A DNA stretch of 64,000 bases. Source: Bacteroidota bacterium (GTDB taxonomy: Bacteria; Bacteroidota; Rhodothermia; Rhodothermales; Rubricoccaceae). A program made the translations under genes and the position numbers. Under the pieces are notes generated by a model. The model ran no database searches. It was not told where the DNA came from and saw only the letters and a list, made by a program, of their open reading frames with translations. Where the stretch lies: positions 48,477-112,476 of the forward strand of contig JBCBNX010000001.1 in NCBI GenBank assembly GCA_039821555.1. Reading direction: 5' to 3'. Position 1 is the first letter of the stretch, and each line of letters starts with the position of its first letter. Below, piece after piece: positions 1 to 8,463 of the stretch.

Positions 1-230
1 TCGGCGGCGGCGAACGCGCGACCGACATTGAGTTCCTCAAGGCCCAGATCGCCGCGCACGAGTTGCCCCAGGAGGTGTTCGAGTGGTACCTCGACCTCCG
101 GCGCTACGGCTCCGTCCCGCACGCGGGCTTCGGCCTCGGCCTGGAGCGCACCGTGACGTGGATCTGCGGCATCCACCACCTCCGCGAAGCCATCCCGTTC
201 CCGCGCCTCATGGGTCGGCTGCATCCTTGA
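1..230 (+). CDS. asnS: Asparaginyl-tRNA synthetase, C-terminal end (partial)
   Basis: This is the last 75 residues of a class II aminoacyl-tRNA synthetase; the 5' part lies outside the window and the first complete codon is at base 3. The stretch [15 protein letters not shown] is class II motif 3, with the ATP-contacting arginine after GLGLE. It is followed by an REAIPFPR segment, which is typical of AsnRS: AspRS usually has RDVIAFP or a similar form. The ending RLMGRLHP is closer to archaeal-type AsnRS tails than to the E. coli enzyme, as far as I remember them. It charges tRNA-Asn in the cytoplasm. Seen: motif 3 and the tail. Inferred: AsnRS rather than AspRS. Confidence 0.8.
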   Translation, partial: GGGERATDIEFLKAQIAAHELPQEVFEWYLDLRRYGSVPHAGFGLGLERTVTWICGIHHLREAIPFPRLMGRLHP

Positions 231-379
231 GCATCGTGACCAATCGAAGAGGGCACAAGTCTGTAGCACTGACCTTGTGTTTGGCCAGCAACGTAACGAT
301 TTGCGTATATTGCGGTAACGTCGCGTATTTCTGGGTAGAGTAGCTGTGTACGCTCTCAAAAACCTAGAGACGCGATCAA

Positions 380-820
380 GTGCAACGCTCCCCCAAGCGC
401 GTTGAATCAATTCACCGTTACTCCCAATCTGCTATGCGTATCACTCAAGGGCGACATCAAGGAGTCAGAAGCCATTCGGGCTGGCGCCTGTTAGACGGTA
501 CTGGTCGTCGTACATCGGATTACTTTGTTCCTTTTGGGGTGGAGTACCGTAAGCCGCCATCTGTTCATGTTGGTATTACTGGATTTGATATCCTTTTTGG
601 GCAAAATCACAGACTGATTGCTGACGTGGTTCAGGTTCGAAGAGACGGATTCATATTGCGATACAGTACTTGGGCTGATACAAGGGTATATGCTGCGAGA
701 GTTAATTGGTTGGCAATTGGCGCTACCGCTCGGTCGAGAGTCGATATGGCAGGTGTCTCTGAGGAGAATGACGAAGAAGGGTTTGACGAGTATTCGCCGG
801 TGGACGATCAGGCTGAATAG
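380..820 (+). CDS. H-type lectin domain protein
   Basis: A 146-residue protein from a GTG start. Residues about 45-115 read as an H-type (discoidin II-like) lectin domain: an aromatic/FGVEY strand, a KPPSVHVGITGFDI strand, a QVRRDGFILRYSTWADTRVY strand, and the closing VNWLAIG that ends these domains. H-type lectins form six-stranded sandwiches that bind GalNAc and related sugars, usually as trimers. No signal peptide is visible, so the location is unclear. The C-terminal 30 residues are acidic and probably disordered. Base composition is clearly more AT-rich than the flanking genes, which suggests acquisition. An internal ATG at 434 is an alternative start. A hairpin terminator follows. Confidence 0.6.
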   Translation: MQRSPKRVESIHRYSQSAMRITQGRHQGVRSHSGWRLLDGTGRRTSDYFVPFGVEYRKPPSVHVGITGFDILFGQNHRLIADVVQVRRDGFILRYSTWADTRVYAARVNWLAIGATARSRVDMAGVSEENDEEGFDEYSPVDDQAE

Positions 821-837
821 GTTGTTCACTTTTGTTT

Positions 838-885
838 GCCCACTGTGCTACCGATTTTTTACGGTGGCATAGTGGGCCTATTTTG
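838..885 (+). terminator. Rho-independent terminator after the lectin gene
   Basis: A 16-bp stem is formed by 838-853 and 862-877 with only G-U wobbles as imperfections, and the 8-base loop is AT-only. T-rich bases flank both sides, so it may act in both directions. It lies 18 bases after the lectin stop. Confidence 0.6.
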
Positions 886-1010
886 AAGTGCTAAGAGTTG
901 CACGCGAAGGTAGTCGTAGAAGTTGAGGCGTGTCAGTACATACGTTTTTTCTCGAGCGTAAAAGCTCTTGTGATTTGGAAATGCTTGTGCGATGAAATTG
1001 AAGGGGCAGC

Positions 1011-2708
1011 GTGCGTTCCGAACGTCCACATCTTGTCGTCCACGCAGACTGGGGCACAAACCCGCTTAAGCGCTGGATGTGCGTAGCACGATGGCAGGAG
1101 GGGGCTTACAGCGTTGCTCCGCCCAAACTGGTAGGCGACCTCGGCAGCTTCTGGGCGCGGCTCCGCCACGAGGCTCCAGACGGTCCGATCCTCATAGGCT
1201 TCGACTTTCCGATTGGCCTGCCAGCGGTGTATGCAGCGAACGCAGGCGTCGACGGCTTTCCCGAAGCGCTCGCACGGTTTGGAAGCGACGCCTGGGCGCG
1301 GTTCTATGACGTGTGCGAGACGGCCAGCGAGATCAGCGTGCGGCGCCCGTTCTACCCGTACCGGCCTGGCGGTACAAAGCGGGCGCACCTGCTCGACGGC
1401 CTCGGGTTAGCGTCGGGGAACGACCTGCTCCGGTGGTGCGACCAAGCCACGGAGACGCGCGGTCCGGCCTCGCCGCTTTTCTGGACGCTCGGCGGCAAAC
1501 AGGTTGGCAAAGCCGCCATCATCGGGTGGCGCGACCTCCTCGCTCCCGGGCTTCGGGACGACGCGCTCGGGCTGCGTCTCTGGCCGTTCCATGGGCCGCT
1601 CGACACGCTGCTGGAAGGCAATGCCATCGTCGTCGCGGAGACGTATCCCGCCGAGGCGTGCATTCACCTGGGGCTCTCACCGCCGGGTGGGGCGTGGAGC
1701 AAGACGAGCCAGGAGGGGCGGCAGCGTCAGAGCGCCCCGCTCCTCACGTGGGCCAAGCAACGAGGTGTGCATCTGGACGATGTGCTCGCGGCGATGATCG
1801 ACGACGGCTTTGGGGACCGCAAGGATGGGGAAGACCCGTTTGACGCGACGGTCGGGCTGTTCGGCATGCTGGAAGTCGCCCTCGGGCATCGGCGCGCCAA
1901 CGTGCCCGACTCGTCCGCCGTGCAGCGCGTCGAGGGGTGGATCTTCGGGCAGGACGTCTCTTCGTCGAGGGCGAATAAACGCTCGACGCAGGAAAAGCAC
2001 GTCTCCGAGGATGGTGCGACGCTGCACCCGCACCCGCCATCGCGCGCCATGTCGTCTCCCGCTCGAATCATCGATCTGTCGACGTGGCCGCGTCGTGGGG
2101 CGTTCGAGTACTTCCGGGCGCTCGACAACCCCTTCTTCAATATCACATGTCCGCTCGATGTGAGTCGGCTCGTGCCCTACTGCAAGATGGCGGGCCACCC
2201 TTTTTCGCTGGCGGCTCTTTATTTATCGCTGCGCGTGGCCAACGAGTACGCCCCGTTCCGGCTGCGCATCGAGGGTGAACACGTCGTGGCGTACGACGAA
2301 GTGCAGGGTTCGCGGACGGTGTTGGTGGGCGACGAGCAACTCGCGTTTACCTACATCGACTACGATCCGTCGTTCGCCGTTTTCCGTAGACGGGCCGAAC
2401 GTGCACAGCGGGTCGCCCAGGCCAACCCTGGCGAGATCGATGCCAGAGTGGGGCAGACGGACCTGATCCACTACTCGGTGCTGCCGTGGATCTCGTTTAC
2501 GAGCATCTCTCACGCGCGGAGCTGGCGGACCGGCGATTCAGTTCCCAAGATCACATTCGGTGGGTATCGCCGAGAAGGCGAGCACATCCAGATGCCGGTG
2601 TCGGTGGAGGTGCACCACGGGCTCATGGATGGCCTGCACGTGGCCCGGTTTCTGGAACGGCTGCAGGGGTATTTCGACGAGCCGGATGCTGGTTTGGCGG
2701 GAGCATAG
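1011..2708 (+). CDS. Fusion protein: DUF429-like N-terminal domain plus chloramphenicol acetyltransferase-like C-terminal domain
   Basis: A single open frame of 565 residues from a GTG preceded by an AAGGGG ribosome site. Residues about 5-320 resemble the DUF429-type fold: an HADWG strand near the start, IGFDFPIGLP, and a late ETYPAEA segment. Residues 347-565 are a complete class A chloramphenicol acetyltransferase: N-terminal FFNITCPLDVSRL, LPWISFTSISHA, DSVPKITFG, and the catalytic HHGLMDG at about 535-541. This half begins at a methionine (ATG at 2049) and is exactly 219 residues, the length of free-standing CAT enzymes, so it could also be translated alone. CAT transfers acetyl from acetyl-CoA to chloramphenicol; in uncharacterised members the true substrate is often unknown. 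The role of the N-terminal half is unknown. Confidence 0.75.
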   Translation: MRSERPHLVVHADWGTNPLKRWMCVARWQEGAYSVAPPKLVGDLGSFWARLRHEAPDGPILIGFDFPIGLPAVYAANAGVDGFPEALARFGSDAWARFYDVCETASEISVRRPFYPYRPGGTKRAHLLDGLGLASGNDLLRWCDQATETRGPASPLFWTLGGKQVGKAAIIGWRDLLAPGLRDDALGLRLWPFHGPLDTLLEGNAIVVAETYPAEACIHLGLSPPGGAWSKTSQEGRQRQSAPLLTWAKQRGVHLDDVLAAMIDDGFGDRKDGEDPFDATVGLFGMLEVALGHRRANVPDSSAVQRVEGWIFGQDVSSSRANKRSTQEKHVSEDGATLHPHPPSRAMSSPARIIDLSTWPRRGAFEYFRALDNPFFNITCPLDVSRLVPYCKMAGHPFSLAALYLSLRVANEYAPFRLRIEGEHVVAYDEVQGSRTVLVGDEQLAFTYIDYDPSFAVFRRRAERAQRVAQANPGEIDARVGQTDLIHYSVLPWISFTSISHARSWRTGDSVPKITFGGYRREGEHIQMPVSVEVHHGLMDGLHVARFLERLQGYFDEPDAGLAGA

Positions 2709-2831
2709 GGGCAATCCGGCTCAGCCCAGCGTGGAAACGGTGCGCGCGGCTATCCGTATGAGACGATGACCAATTCCAGCAGCCTCTATTCTCATCCTCA
2801 ACGGCTGCGTCCACGCACCTCCACGACACTC

Positions 2832-3479
2832 ATGAGCAATGCCAAGACCACACGCCCGCACCTCGCCGACGGCTCCGGCTCCCTCGACAAAGCCGACATG
2901 GGCCGCGCGCCGATTCGCACCGTTGACGAATACGAAGGCAACCCGGTCGGTCTTCCCGACGAGGCCTGCATCGAACTGAAGGAGCACCTCGACCGCCACC
3001 TCGCAGCCTACAACCTACTCTACAACCAGTACCACAAGCACCACTGGCTGGTCGCCGGGCCGCAGTTCCGCGACCTCCATCTGTTCCTCGAAGGGCACTA
3101 CAACGAGATCCACGCCCAGCTCGACGAGATCGCAGAGCGCCTGACCGTGCTGGGAGGCATCCCGACGTGCAGCCCATCCGAGCAGGAGAAGCTGGCCTAC
3201 ATCCAGCACGAGCCGGAGGGGCAGTTCCCCATCCGCGACATGCTCGAACTCGACATCCTGTGCGAGCGGCAAGTTTGCATCGAACTGCGCAAGTCGGTCC
3301 ACGTCGCCCTGAACCACAGCGACTTTGGGACGAAGCGGCTGCTGGAGAAGCTGCTCGCGCACGCTGAAGACCGCGCGCACCACCTTGAGCATTTCCTCGA
3401 AGACGACAGCCTCGAAGTAGGGCTGACGGCCAGCGAGGGCGACCTCGCCGAAGACCCGGTGCTCGAAGCCGTCGCCTAG
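2832..3479 (+). CDS. dps: Dps/ferritin-like DNA-protecting protein
   Basis: A 215-residue Dps-family protein. It would oxidise and store iron in a dodecameric shell and protect DNA from peroxide. The fingerprint is clear at about residues 70-105: KHHW, then FRDLHLFLEGHYNEIHAQLDEIAER, carrying the His, Asp and Glu ferroxidase ligands that are shared between subunits. It is longer than E. coli Dps (167 residues), with a charged N-terminal extension of about 45 residues and an acidic C-terminal tail after the last helix. The ATG at 2832 is chosen; an in-frame upstream ATG at 2766 would add 22 basic residues. A strong terminator follows directly. Confidence 0.88.
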   Translation: MSNAKTTRPHLADGSGSLDKADMGRAPIRTVDEYEGNPVGLPDEACIELKEHLDRHLAAYNLLYNQYHKHHWLVAGPQFRDLHLFLEGHYNEIHAQLDEIAERLTVLGGIPTCSPSEQEKLAYIQHEPEGQFPIRDMLELDILCERQVCIELRKSVHVALNHSDFGTKRLLEKLLAHAEDRAHHLEHFLEDDSLEVGLTASEGDLAEDPVLEAVA

Positions 3480-3504
3480 CCGCTGCGCTTCGGCTTCCTC
3501 GTTC

Positions 3505-3543
3505 GAGCGGGCGCGTCTACACTGGCGCGTCCGCTCTCTTTTG
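3505..3543 (+). terminator. Rho-independent terminator after dps
   Basis: Stem 3505-3515 pairs with 3526-3536 (11 bp, one G-U) around a 10-base loop, followed by TCTTTTG. It lies 25 bases after the dps stop and before the methyltransferase gene. Confidence 0.75.
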
Positions 3544-3596
3544 TGCCGGGCCGTTCCTGCGATACTGGACTCCAGCGCGGGGACTATCATGTGTTC

Positions 3597-4373
3597 ATGT
3601 TGACGCGACAGTATCAGAAGGACCTCGCCAGGTTGCACCGTCGAAAGGAGCGGGAGCGGCAGGGCGTGTTTCTCGTCGAAGGCCTACGCTCGGTCGAAGC
3701 CGCCCTTGACGCCAGTGCTTCGCTCGACGCTGTTCTTGTGACACCAGAGACGGCGGCCGACGACAGAGTCGCTGCGCTGCTACGCCGAGCGGAAGCGGCT
3801 CGCGTGCCGGTGCACCAACTCGCCGCGCGCGACCTAGGACGCATCACAACGGTGACGAGCGGTCAGGGCATCGCGGCAGTGGCGCGTCGCGTCCTGCAGC
3901 CCGTGTCCGCGTTGAAGCAGGCGGCATCGCTGTTGGTGCTCGACGGCGTACAGGACCCCGGCAACGTGGGCACCCTCGTTCGGGCGGCGGCGTGGTTCGG
4001 CCTCGACGGGGTGCTCGCCGGGCCGGGAACGGCCGATCTGGAGTCGCCGAAAGTGGTGCGTAGCGCCATGGGTGGGCTCTGGGACCTCGCGCTCTGTCAA
4101 ACCGACACGCTCGCAGCGACACTCGGCGTGCTCCGCGCCGACGGCTGGCACCTCGCCGCGGCCGACCTCGACGGGACGACGGCGTCGTCCTGGGCGCCGC
4201 CCGAGAAAACGGCGCTCATCCTCGGCAGCGAAGCGCACGGGGTCTCCGGGGCCGTGCGCGCTGTTGTGGACGAGCGCGTCACGATCACAGGACGCACCGA
4301 GCGGCGTAGCGGCGTCGAGTCGCTCAACGTGGCGCTCGCGGGCGGCATCGTGCTCCACCGATGGCGAGGCTAG
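3597..4373 (+). CDS. SpoU/TrmH-family RNA 2'-O-methyltransferase
   Basis: A 258-residue SPOUT-class methyltransferase that would move a methyl group from S-adenosylmethionine to a ribose 2'-OH in rRNA or tRNA. The three SpoU motifs are present in order: DPGNVGTLVRAAAWFG (motif 1, with the catalytic Arg), LILGSEAHGVS (motif 2), and ESLNVALAGGIVL (motif 3) at the knotted C-terminus. Residues 1-100 form the usual N-terminal substrate-binding domain, beginning with the RRKERERQGVFLVEG segment typical of RlmB-like proteins. The ATG at 3597 puts that segment near the N-terminus; the upstream extension is ignored. The exact target (RlmB-like or other) cannot be told from sequence. Confidence 0.9.
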   Translation: MLTRQYQKDLARLHRRKERERQGVFLVEGLRSVEAALDASASLDAVLVTPETAADDRVAALLRRAEAARVPVHQLAARDLGRITTVTSGQGIAAVARRVLQPVSALKQAASLLVLDGVQDPGNVGTLVRAAAWFGLDGVLAGPGTADLESPKVVRSAMGGLWDLALCQTDTLAATLGVLRADGWHLAAADLDGTTASSWAPPEKTALILGSEAHGVSGAVRAVVDERVTITGRTERRSGVESLNVALAGGIVLHRWRG

Positions 4374-4461
4374 GCGCGGCCGGTCGGGCAGAGAACCCGA
4401 CGGGGTCAGATCAGCGTTGTGCACCCACGACCTCTCACCCCGTCCGTAAATTGAGCCCCCT

Positions 4462-5682
4462 ATGGAAATTCCGTCGATCCAAGGACTCGCCATCGAGCGC
4501 GGGCTGCTGCCGCTTGAAAAGGCCGTCGCCGTGCGCGAGCACCAGCGTCAGCTACGTATTGGCGTGCCGCGCGAGGCCGTCAACGAAGAACGCCGCGTCG
4601 CACTTGCGCCCTACGGAGCAGGCATCCTCGCCGCCGCAGGCCACCGCGTCTACATCCAGCGCGGCGCGGGCGAGCAGGCCCACTTCTCCGACGTGGAATA
4701 CAGCGAGGCCGGGGCCGAACTCCTCCCCGACGCCGCCGAGCTGTATGCCGAGTGCGACCTCATCGCCAAGGTCTTCCCGCCGACGGAGGAAGAACTAGCG
4801 CTGATGCAGGAGAAGCAGACGCTCATCTCGGCGCTGCACCTCGGCGGCATCCAGCCGGACTACCTGCGCAGGCTCATGGACCTGCGCATCACCGGCATCG
4901 GCTTCGAGTTCATCACCGACACCGATGGCTCGCTGCCCATCGTGCGCATGATGCACGAGATCTCGGGCTCGATTGCCGTCCAGGTGGCGGCGCACTGCCT
5001 CGAAAGCACCGAGGGCGGTCGTGGCATCATGCTCGGTGGCATCTCGGGCGTACCGCCGTCTACGGTCGTGATCCTCGGCGCGGGTGTGGTTGGCGAGTGG
5101 GCAGCGCGGACGGCGCTCGGCTTCGGCGCGCACGTCATCATCCTCGACAACGACCTCCCCGCGCTCCGCCAGATGGAGCACTACCTTGACCGACGCGTGA
5201 TGACGGCCACGGCCAACGAGCCGTATGTCCGCCAGGCCGTCCAGAACGCCGACGTGGTCATTGGGGCGATGATGAGCGCCGGGCAGCGCCCGCCGGTGGT
5301 CGTCACCGAAGACATGGTGGCAGGCATGAAGGAGGGCAGCGTGATCGTGGACGTGGTGATCGACCAGGGCGGCTGCATCGAGACGTCGCGGCCAACTTCA
5401 CCTTCGGCGCCGACATTCGTCCAGCACGGCGTGATCCACTACTGCGTGCCCAACCTGCCATCGGTGGCCGCGCGCACGGCGAGCTACGCGCTCACGAACG
5501 TGGTCGTACCCTACCTCCTCGACATCGGCGAGTCAGGGTCGATCAACGATGCGCTCTGGACGAACGGTAGCCTGCGGACGGGCACCTATGTCTACCGCCG
5601 CCACCTCACGAAGAAGAGCCTCGCGACGCTCTTCGGGATGCCTCACCGCGACATCGAACTGCTCATCGCGAGCGGCATCTAG
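4462..5682 (+). CDS. ald: Alanine dehydrogenase
   Basis: A 406-residue NAD-dependent alanine dehydrogenase/PNT-family protein that interconverts L-alanine and pyruvate plus ammonia. Visible motifs are RIGVPREAVNEERRVALAP, where the catalytic domain begins at about residue 32, and the Rossmann loop VVILGAGVVGEWAA at about 200-213. SVIVDVVIDQGG and HYCVPNLPSVAARTAS lie near the C-terminus. The first 31 residues are an extension absent from Bacillus-type enzymes (about 370 residues) but, from memory, common in Bacteroidota. A TAAATTGA box sits 9 bases upstream of the ATG. A transhydrogenase alpha subunit is less likely because no membrane or partner genes are nearby. Confidence 0.9.
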   Translation: MEIPSIQGLAIERGLLPLEKAVAVREHQRQLRIGVPREAVNEERRVALAPYGAGILAAAGHRVYIQRGAGEQAHFSDVEYSEAGAELLPDAAELYAECDLIAKVFPPTEEELALMQEKQTLISALHLGGIQPDYLRRLMDLRITGIGFEFITDTDGSLPIVRMMHEISGSIAVQVAAHCLESTEGGRGIMLGGISGVPPSTVVILGAGVVGEWAARTALGFGAHVIILDNDLPALRQMEHYLDRRVMTATANEPYVRQAVQNADVVIGAMMSAGQRPPVVVTEDMVAGMKEGSVIVDVVIDQGGCIETSRPTSPSAPTFVQHGVIHYCVPNLPSVAARTASYALTNVVVPYLLDIGESGSINDALWTNGSLRTGTYVYRRHLTKKSLATLFGMPHRDIELLIASGI

Positions 5683-5716
5683 CGACGACTCCTGCCGCCG
5701 CTAGACGCCGCAGGGT

Positions 5717-6883
5717 TCAGGAACTCGTGACCTCGATGTCTACGGAGGAGGGGCGCCCGGAGTCGTCGAAGCGGCCGGAGGCGTCGCGGACCTCCAGGAA
5801 GCACTCCACCTCCCACTCGCCGAGCCCGTCTGGAGCTTCCACGGAGCGCTCGATGGTCTCGGTGCCGCGCACCTCGATGTCTTCGTCGCCGTCGAGGACG
5901 AAGGCAAACGGGTCGTTGCGGTCGGAGACGCCGCGGGGAGGCGTGGCGTCACAGACGACGCGCCAGTCGCCCTCGCGAAGCGTCACGTCGCCCGTGTTTC
6001 GGACGTGGATGCGGAAGCGGTAGTCACGTCCAGCGCGCATGTCGTCTTCCACCTCCAGGCGCCGGATTGCGCCCTCGATGTCTGGCTCGGCGATCCGGAG
6101 CGTGTACGTGTACGGGTTGTTGCGTGCGTCGAGCGGGCGCCCGTTGTGCAGCACCGCCAACTCGATCACGTAGTTGCCCGAGGTGCGCGGAACGACGAAC
6201 TCGTGGCCACCGGCATCGGAGACGCCGTAGTCCCAGTCGGCCTCGTCGAGGTCGATGGTAAAGTCGAACTCGGCCTCCTCGTCGCGGGTGGCGCGGGAGG
6301 GGCTTCGGTCGAGGGTCCCGCGCACGGTGTAGGTGCCCGGCGGCCAGTTCGTCTCGCCCTCGTTCTCGACGGTCACGCTGAGCGTCACCTCCTGCTCGGG
6401 CTGTGCGCGCCCCTGCACGCGCGTCCGCCATCCGACGACGTGCGCGGCCTCGACCTCGATGTTCTCGACGACCCGCTCCCCGAACGCGTTGTTGCGGTCG
6501 TCCACCATCGTCACGGTGAAGAGGTACTCGCCCGGCGTGCGGGGCACGTTCACCGTCCACGACGCTTGCGCGGTGCCGCCCGCGGGCACGTCGCGCGTGA
6601 GCCGCTCGACGTGGTTGAACACCTCGCCCGTGGACGACGGCCCGTCGGTGAAGACCATGCCCACGCCGTAGCCGTCCGACCGCCGCCAGCCGCGGTCCTC
6701 CACGATCTGCCCGTTGTCGTCGAGGGTGTTCTCCGCGGTGTTGCGGACGGTCACGGTGATGGTCACCCGCTCGTTGGGGTCGGCGGTGTCCGGCATCCGA
6801 AACGAGACGATTTCGGCTTCTTGCCCGATGGACGAGGGCGTGAACAGGAGAAGGAGGGCGCAGAGCCCGAGGAGGCGCAACAT
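5717..6883 (-). CDS. Secreted protein with repeated CARDB-like beta-sandwich domains
   Basis: A 388-residue exported protein. A signal peptide (LLGLCALLLLFTPSSIG) is followed by three repeated immunoglobulin-like units of about 110 residues, each with the pattern ERVTITVTVRNTAEN, WTVNVPRTPGEY, VTLSVTVENEGETNWPPG or YRFRIHVRNTGDVTL. This is the look of CARDB/NEW3-type adhesion modules. No catalytic motif or clear sorting tail is seen. The function is probably structural or adhesive at the cell surface. The start at MLRLLGL is preferred over an ATG 24 bases upstream. It lies 49 bases downstream of the beta-helix gene on the same strand, so the two are probably co-transcribed. Confidence 0.65.
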   Translation of the reverse strand: MLRLLGLCALLLLFTPSSIGQEAEIVSFRMPDTADPNERVTITVTVRNTAENTLDDNGQIVEDRGWRRSDGYGVGMVFTDGPSSTGEVFNHVERLTRDVPAGGTAQASWTVNVPRTPGEYLFTVTMVDDRNNAFGERVVENIEVEAAHVVGWRTRVQGRAQPEQEVTLSVTVENEGETNWPPGTYTVRGTLDRSPSRATRDEEAEFDFTIDLDEADWDYGVSDAGGHEFVVPRTSGNYVIELAVLHNGRPLDARNNPYTYTLRIAEPDIEGAIRRLEVEDDMRAGRDYRFRIHVRNTGDVTLREGDWRVVCDATPPRGVSDRNDPFAFVLDGDEDIEVRGTETIERSVEAPDGLGEWEVECFLEVRDASGRFDDSGRPSSVDIEVTSS

Positions 6884-6932
6884 GGTCGGGAGGGAGTCGA
6901 TCAACAATCAGCGGACGGGGCGGGCGAGGGTG

Positions 6933-8216
6933 CTACGGCTGGTAGACCTCGGCGGGCTGGACGCCGAATTTTTGCGCCTCAGGCTCGCCAGGGAAGGGAT
7001 AGCTACCAGGCTTCAGCTCCATCCGGGGCGCGTAGCTGTCGACGTAGATCTCGGCCCAGTCTTCCTCCATCTCGCTCTCCTGGTAGAACGCGAGGTCGAC
7101 CGGGATGTCGGGGTCGAGGATGACGTTGCCGCCGCCGTCGTAGTCCGTGTCGTCCTCGACACCGTAGAGGTCGATGATGAGGTAGCGCGGGTTGGGGCCG
7201 AACTTGCCCACGAGGACGCCCGTGTCGTCGCTCGCGTCCTCGTCGAAGAGCGATCCGTTGGCGAAGAACAGGTTGTTGCGCATCGCCAGGTCCGGCATGC
7301 GGTCGAAGGGCCAGTCGTGCTGCATGGCGCCGCCCACGTTGTAGGCGAACAGGTTGCCCTCGATCTCGACGCGGTCGGTGCCTTCCTTGTGGTAGAGCGA
7401 CACGGCCCCAACGTTGCTCGACGTGGGGTCCGGGTTGAACGGCCAGTTCATCAGGAAGGTGTTGTGGCGCAGCGCGAGCGTAGCGATCCGGTTGCCTCGC
7501 CAGGACATCGTCCCGAGTTGCTGGATCGGGATGAGTGTGTTGAGGAAGAAGTTGTTCTGGATGAGCACCCGCGTGTCGCGCGCGGCCGGGGCGATGGTTG
7601 GGTCCATCGCGCCCTGTGGGCCGTTCATGAACACGTTGTCGGCCACCACGAGCCGCTCGGTGCGCAGGTTGCGGAACGACAGCAGCGTGTAGGTGCGGGT
7701 GCCGCTCCCGCGCACGAGGCTGTTGGTGTCGTCGTCGTAGACGTTGGACGGCCCGGCGTCGAGGACGAAGCCGGAGAAGACGAACTCCTTGAGCACCGAG
7801 CGCTGCCCGAGCGTGAAGATGGGCCCGCCGCGTCCCTCGGACGTCTTCAGCAGGGTGGGCGTCTCGAACGGCGTGCGTGCGTCGAAGGCACCCGCATGGC
7901 CGCCGAGGATGTGCAGGCGCGCGCGGGGGTTGTCGACGGACGCGAGCGCCCAGGTGCCCGCGCCAAACTGCCCGTCGAATTCGCCGCCCGCGACCAGGAT
8001 GCGGACCGTCGGCGAGCCGCTGGCGAGCAGTTCGCCCGCTTGGGTCAGCGCGCGGTGGAGGGAGCGGTGGGCGTAGGTGTTGTCGTTGTCGGCCTGCTGC
8101 TCGGCGTAGGCGTAGGCGTCAGTGCCGCGCGGGGCGACGTAGAGGGTGTAGTCGTTGGCCGCCGCGGGCAGCGCCAGGGCAAGGGCAAACAGCGACAGGA
8201 AGAGGGCGCGAAGCAT
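6933..8216 (-). CDS. Secreted right-handed parallel beta-helix protein
   Basis: A 427-residue exported protein. A strong signal peptide (LRALFLSLFALALALPAAA) ends before NDYTLYVAPRG. The body resembles pectate-lyase-like or DUF1565-type beta-helix proteins: an early segment TLYVAPRGTDAY and PTVRILVAGGEFDG, then many short strand-turn rungs such as VLIQNNFFLN, ATLALRHNTFLMN, VEIEGNLFAYN and LAMRNNLFFAN. These N-N-F/L asparagine ladders are typical. No specific lyase site can be assigned. The start at 8216 is chosen because it puts the signal peptide at the N-terminus; the reading frame stays open far upstream without protein-like character. Confidence 0.7.
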   Translation of the reverse strand: MLRALFLSLFALALALPAAANDYTLYVAPRGTDAYAYAEQQADNDNTYAHRSLHRALTQAGELLASGSPTVRILVAGGEFDGQFGAGTWALASVDNPRARLHILGGHAGAFDARTPFETPTLLKTSEGRGGPIFTLGQRSVLKEFVFSGFVLDAGPSNVYDDDTNSLVRGSGTRTYTLLSFRNLRTERLVVADNVFMNGPQGAMDPTIAPAARDTRVLIQNNFFLNTLIPIQQLGTMSWRGNRIATLALRHNTFLMNWPFNPDPTSSNVGAVSLYHKEGTDRVEIEGNLFAYNVGGAMQHDWPFDRMPDLAMRNNLFFANGSLFDEDASDDTGVLVGKFGPNPRYLIIDLYGVEDDTDYDGGGNVILDPDIPVDLAFYQESEMEEDWAEIYVDSYAPRMELKPGSYPFPGEPEAQKFGVQPAEVYQP

Positions 8217-8463
8217 AGGGCAGGGGGGATGCAGGTGGTGACGAGGGCTCCCTGGAACAGGCGATGTCCAAGTCGGGGCATCTGGGAACGCGCGGAACGA
8301 TCCGGGCAGGGCGCACGCGTCTGGATCGTGCCCCTGGAGTGCACCCGTGGTTCTCGGTTTGAACTCGTGCGGGCACCGCAGGTCGGGTGGCTCGTATAGA
8401 GACGGCTGACCGCTCACCCCGACATGGCGGTAGCCTGCACTTCTGGTCGTCACGACCCCACCC

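Noticed and set aside
2049..2708. CAT as part of a resistance transposon
   Set aside because: No transposase, inverted repeats or integron sites flank it; the nearest insertion element is 20 kb away.
6005..8399. Long open frames on the plus strand opposite the CARDB-like and beta-helix genes (372 and 561 residues)
   Set aside because: Their peptides are Arg/Val/Gly-rich with no motifs, while the minus-strand frames have signal peptides and recognisable repeats. They are antisense shadows of high-GC genes.
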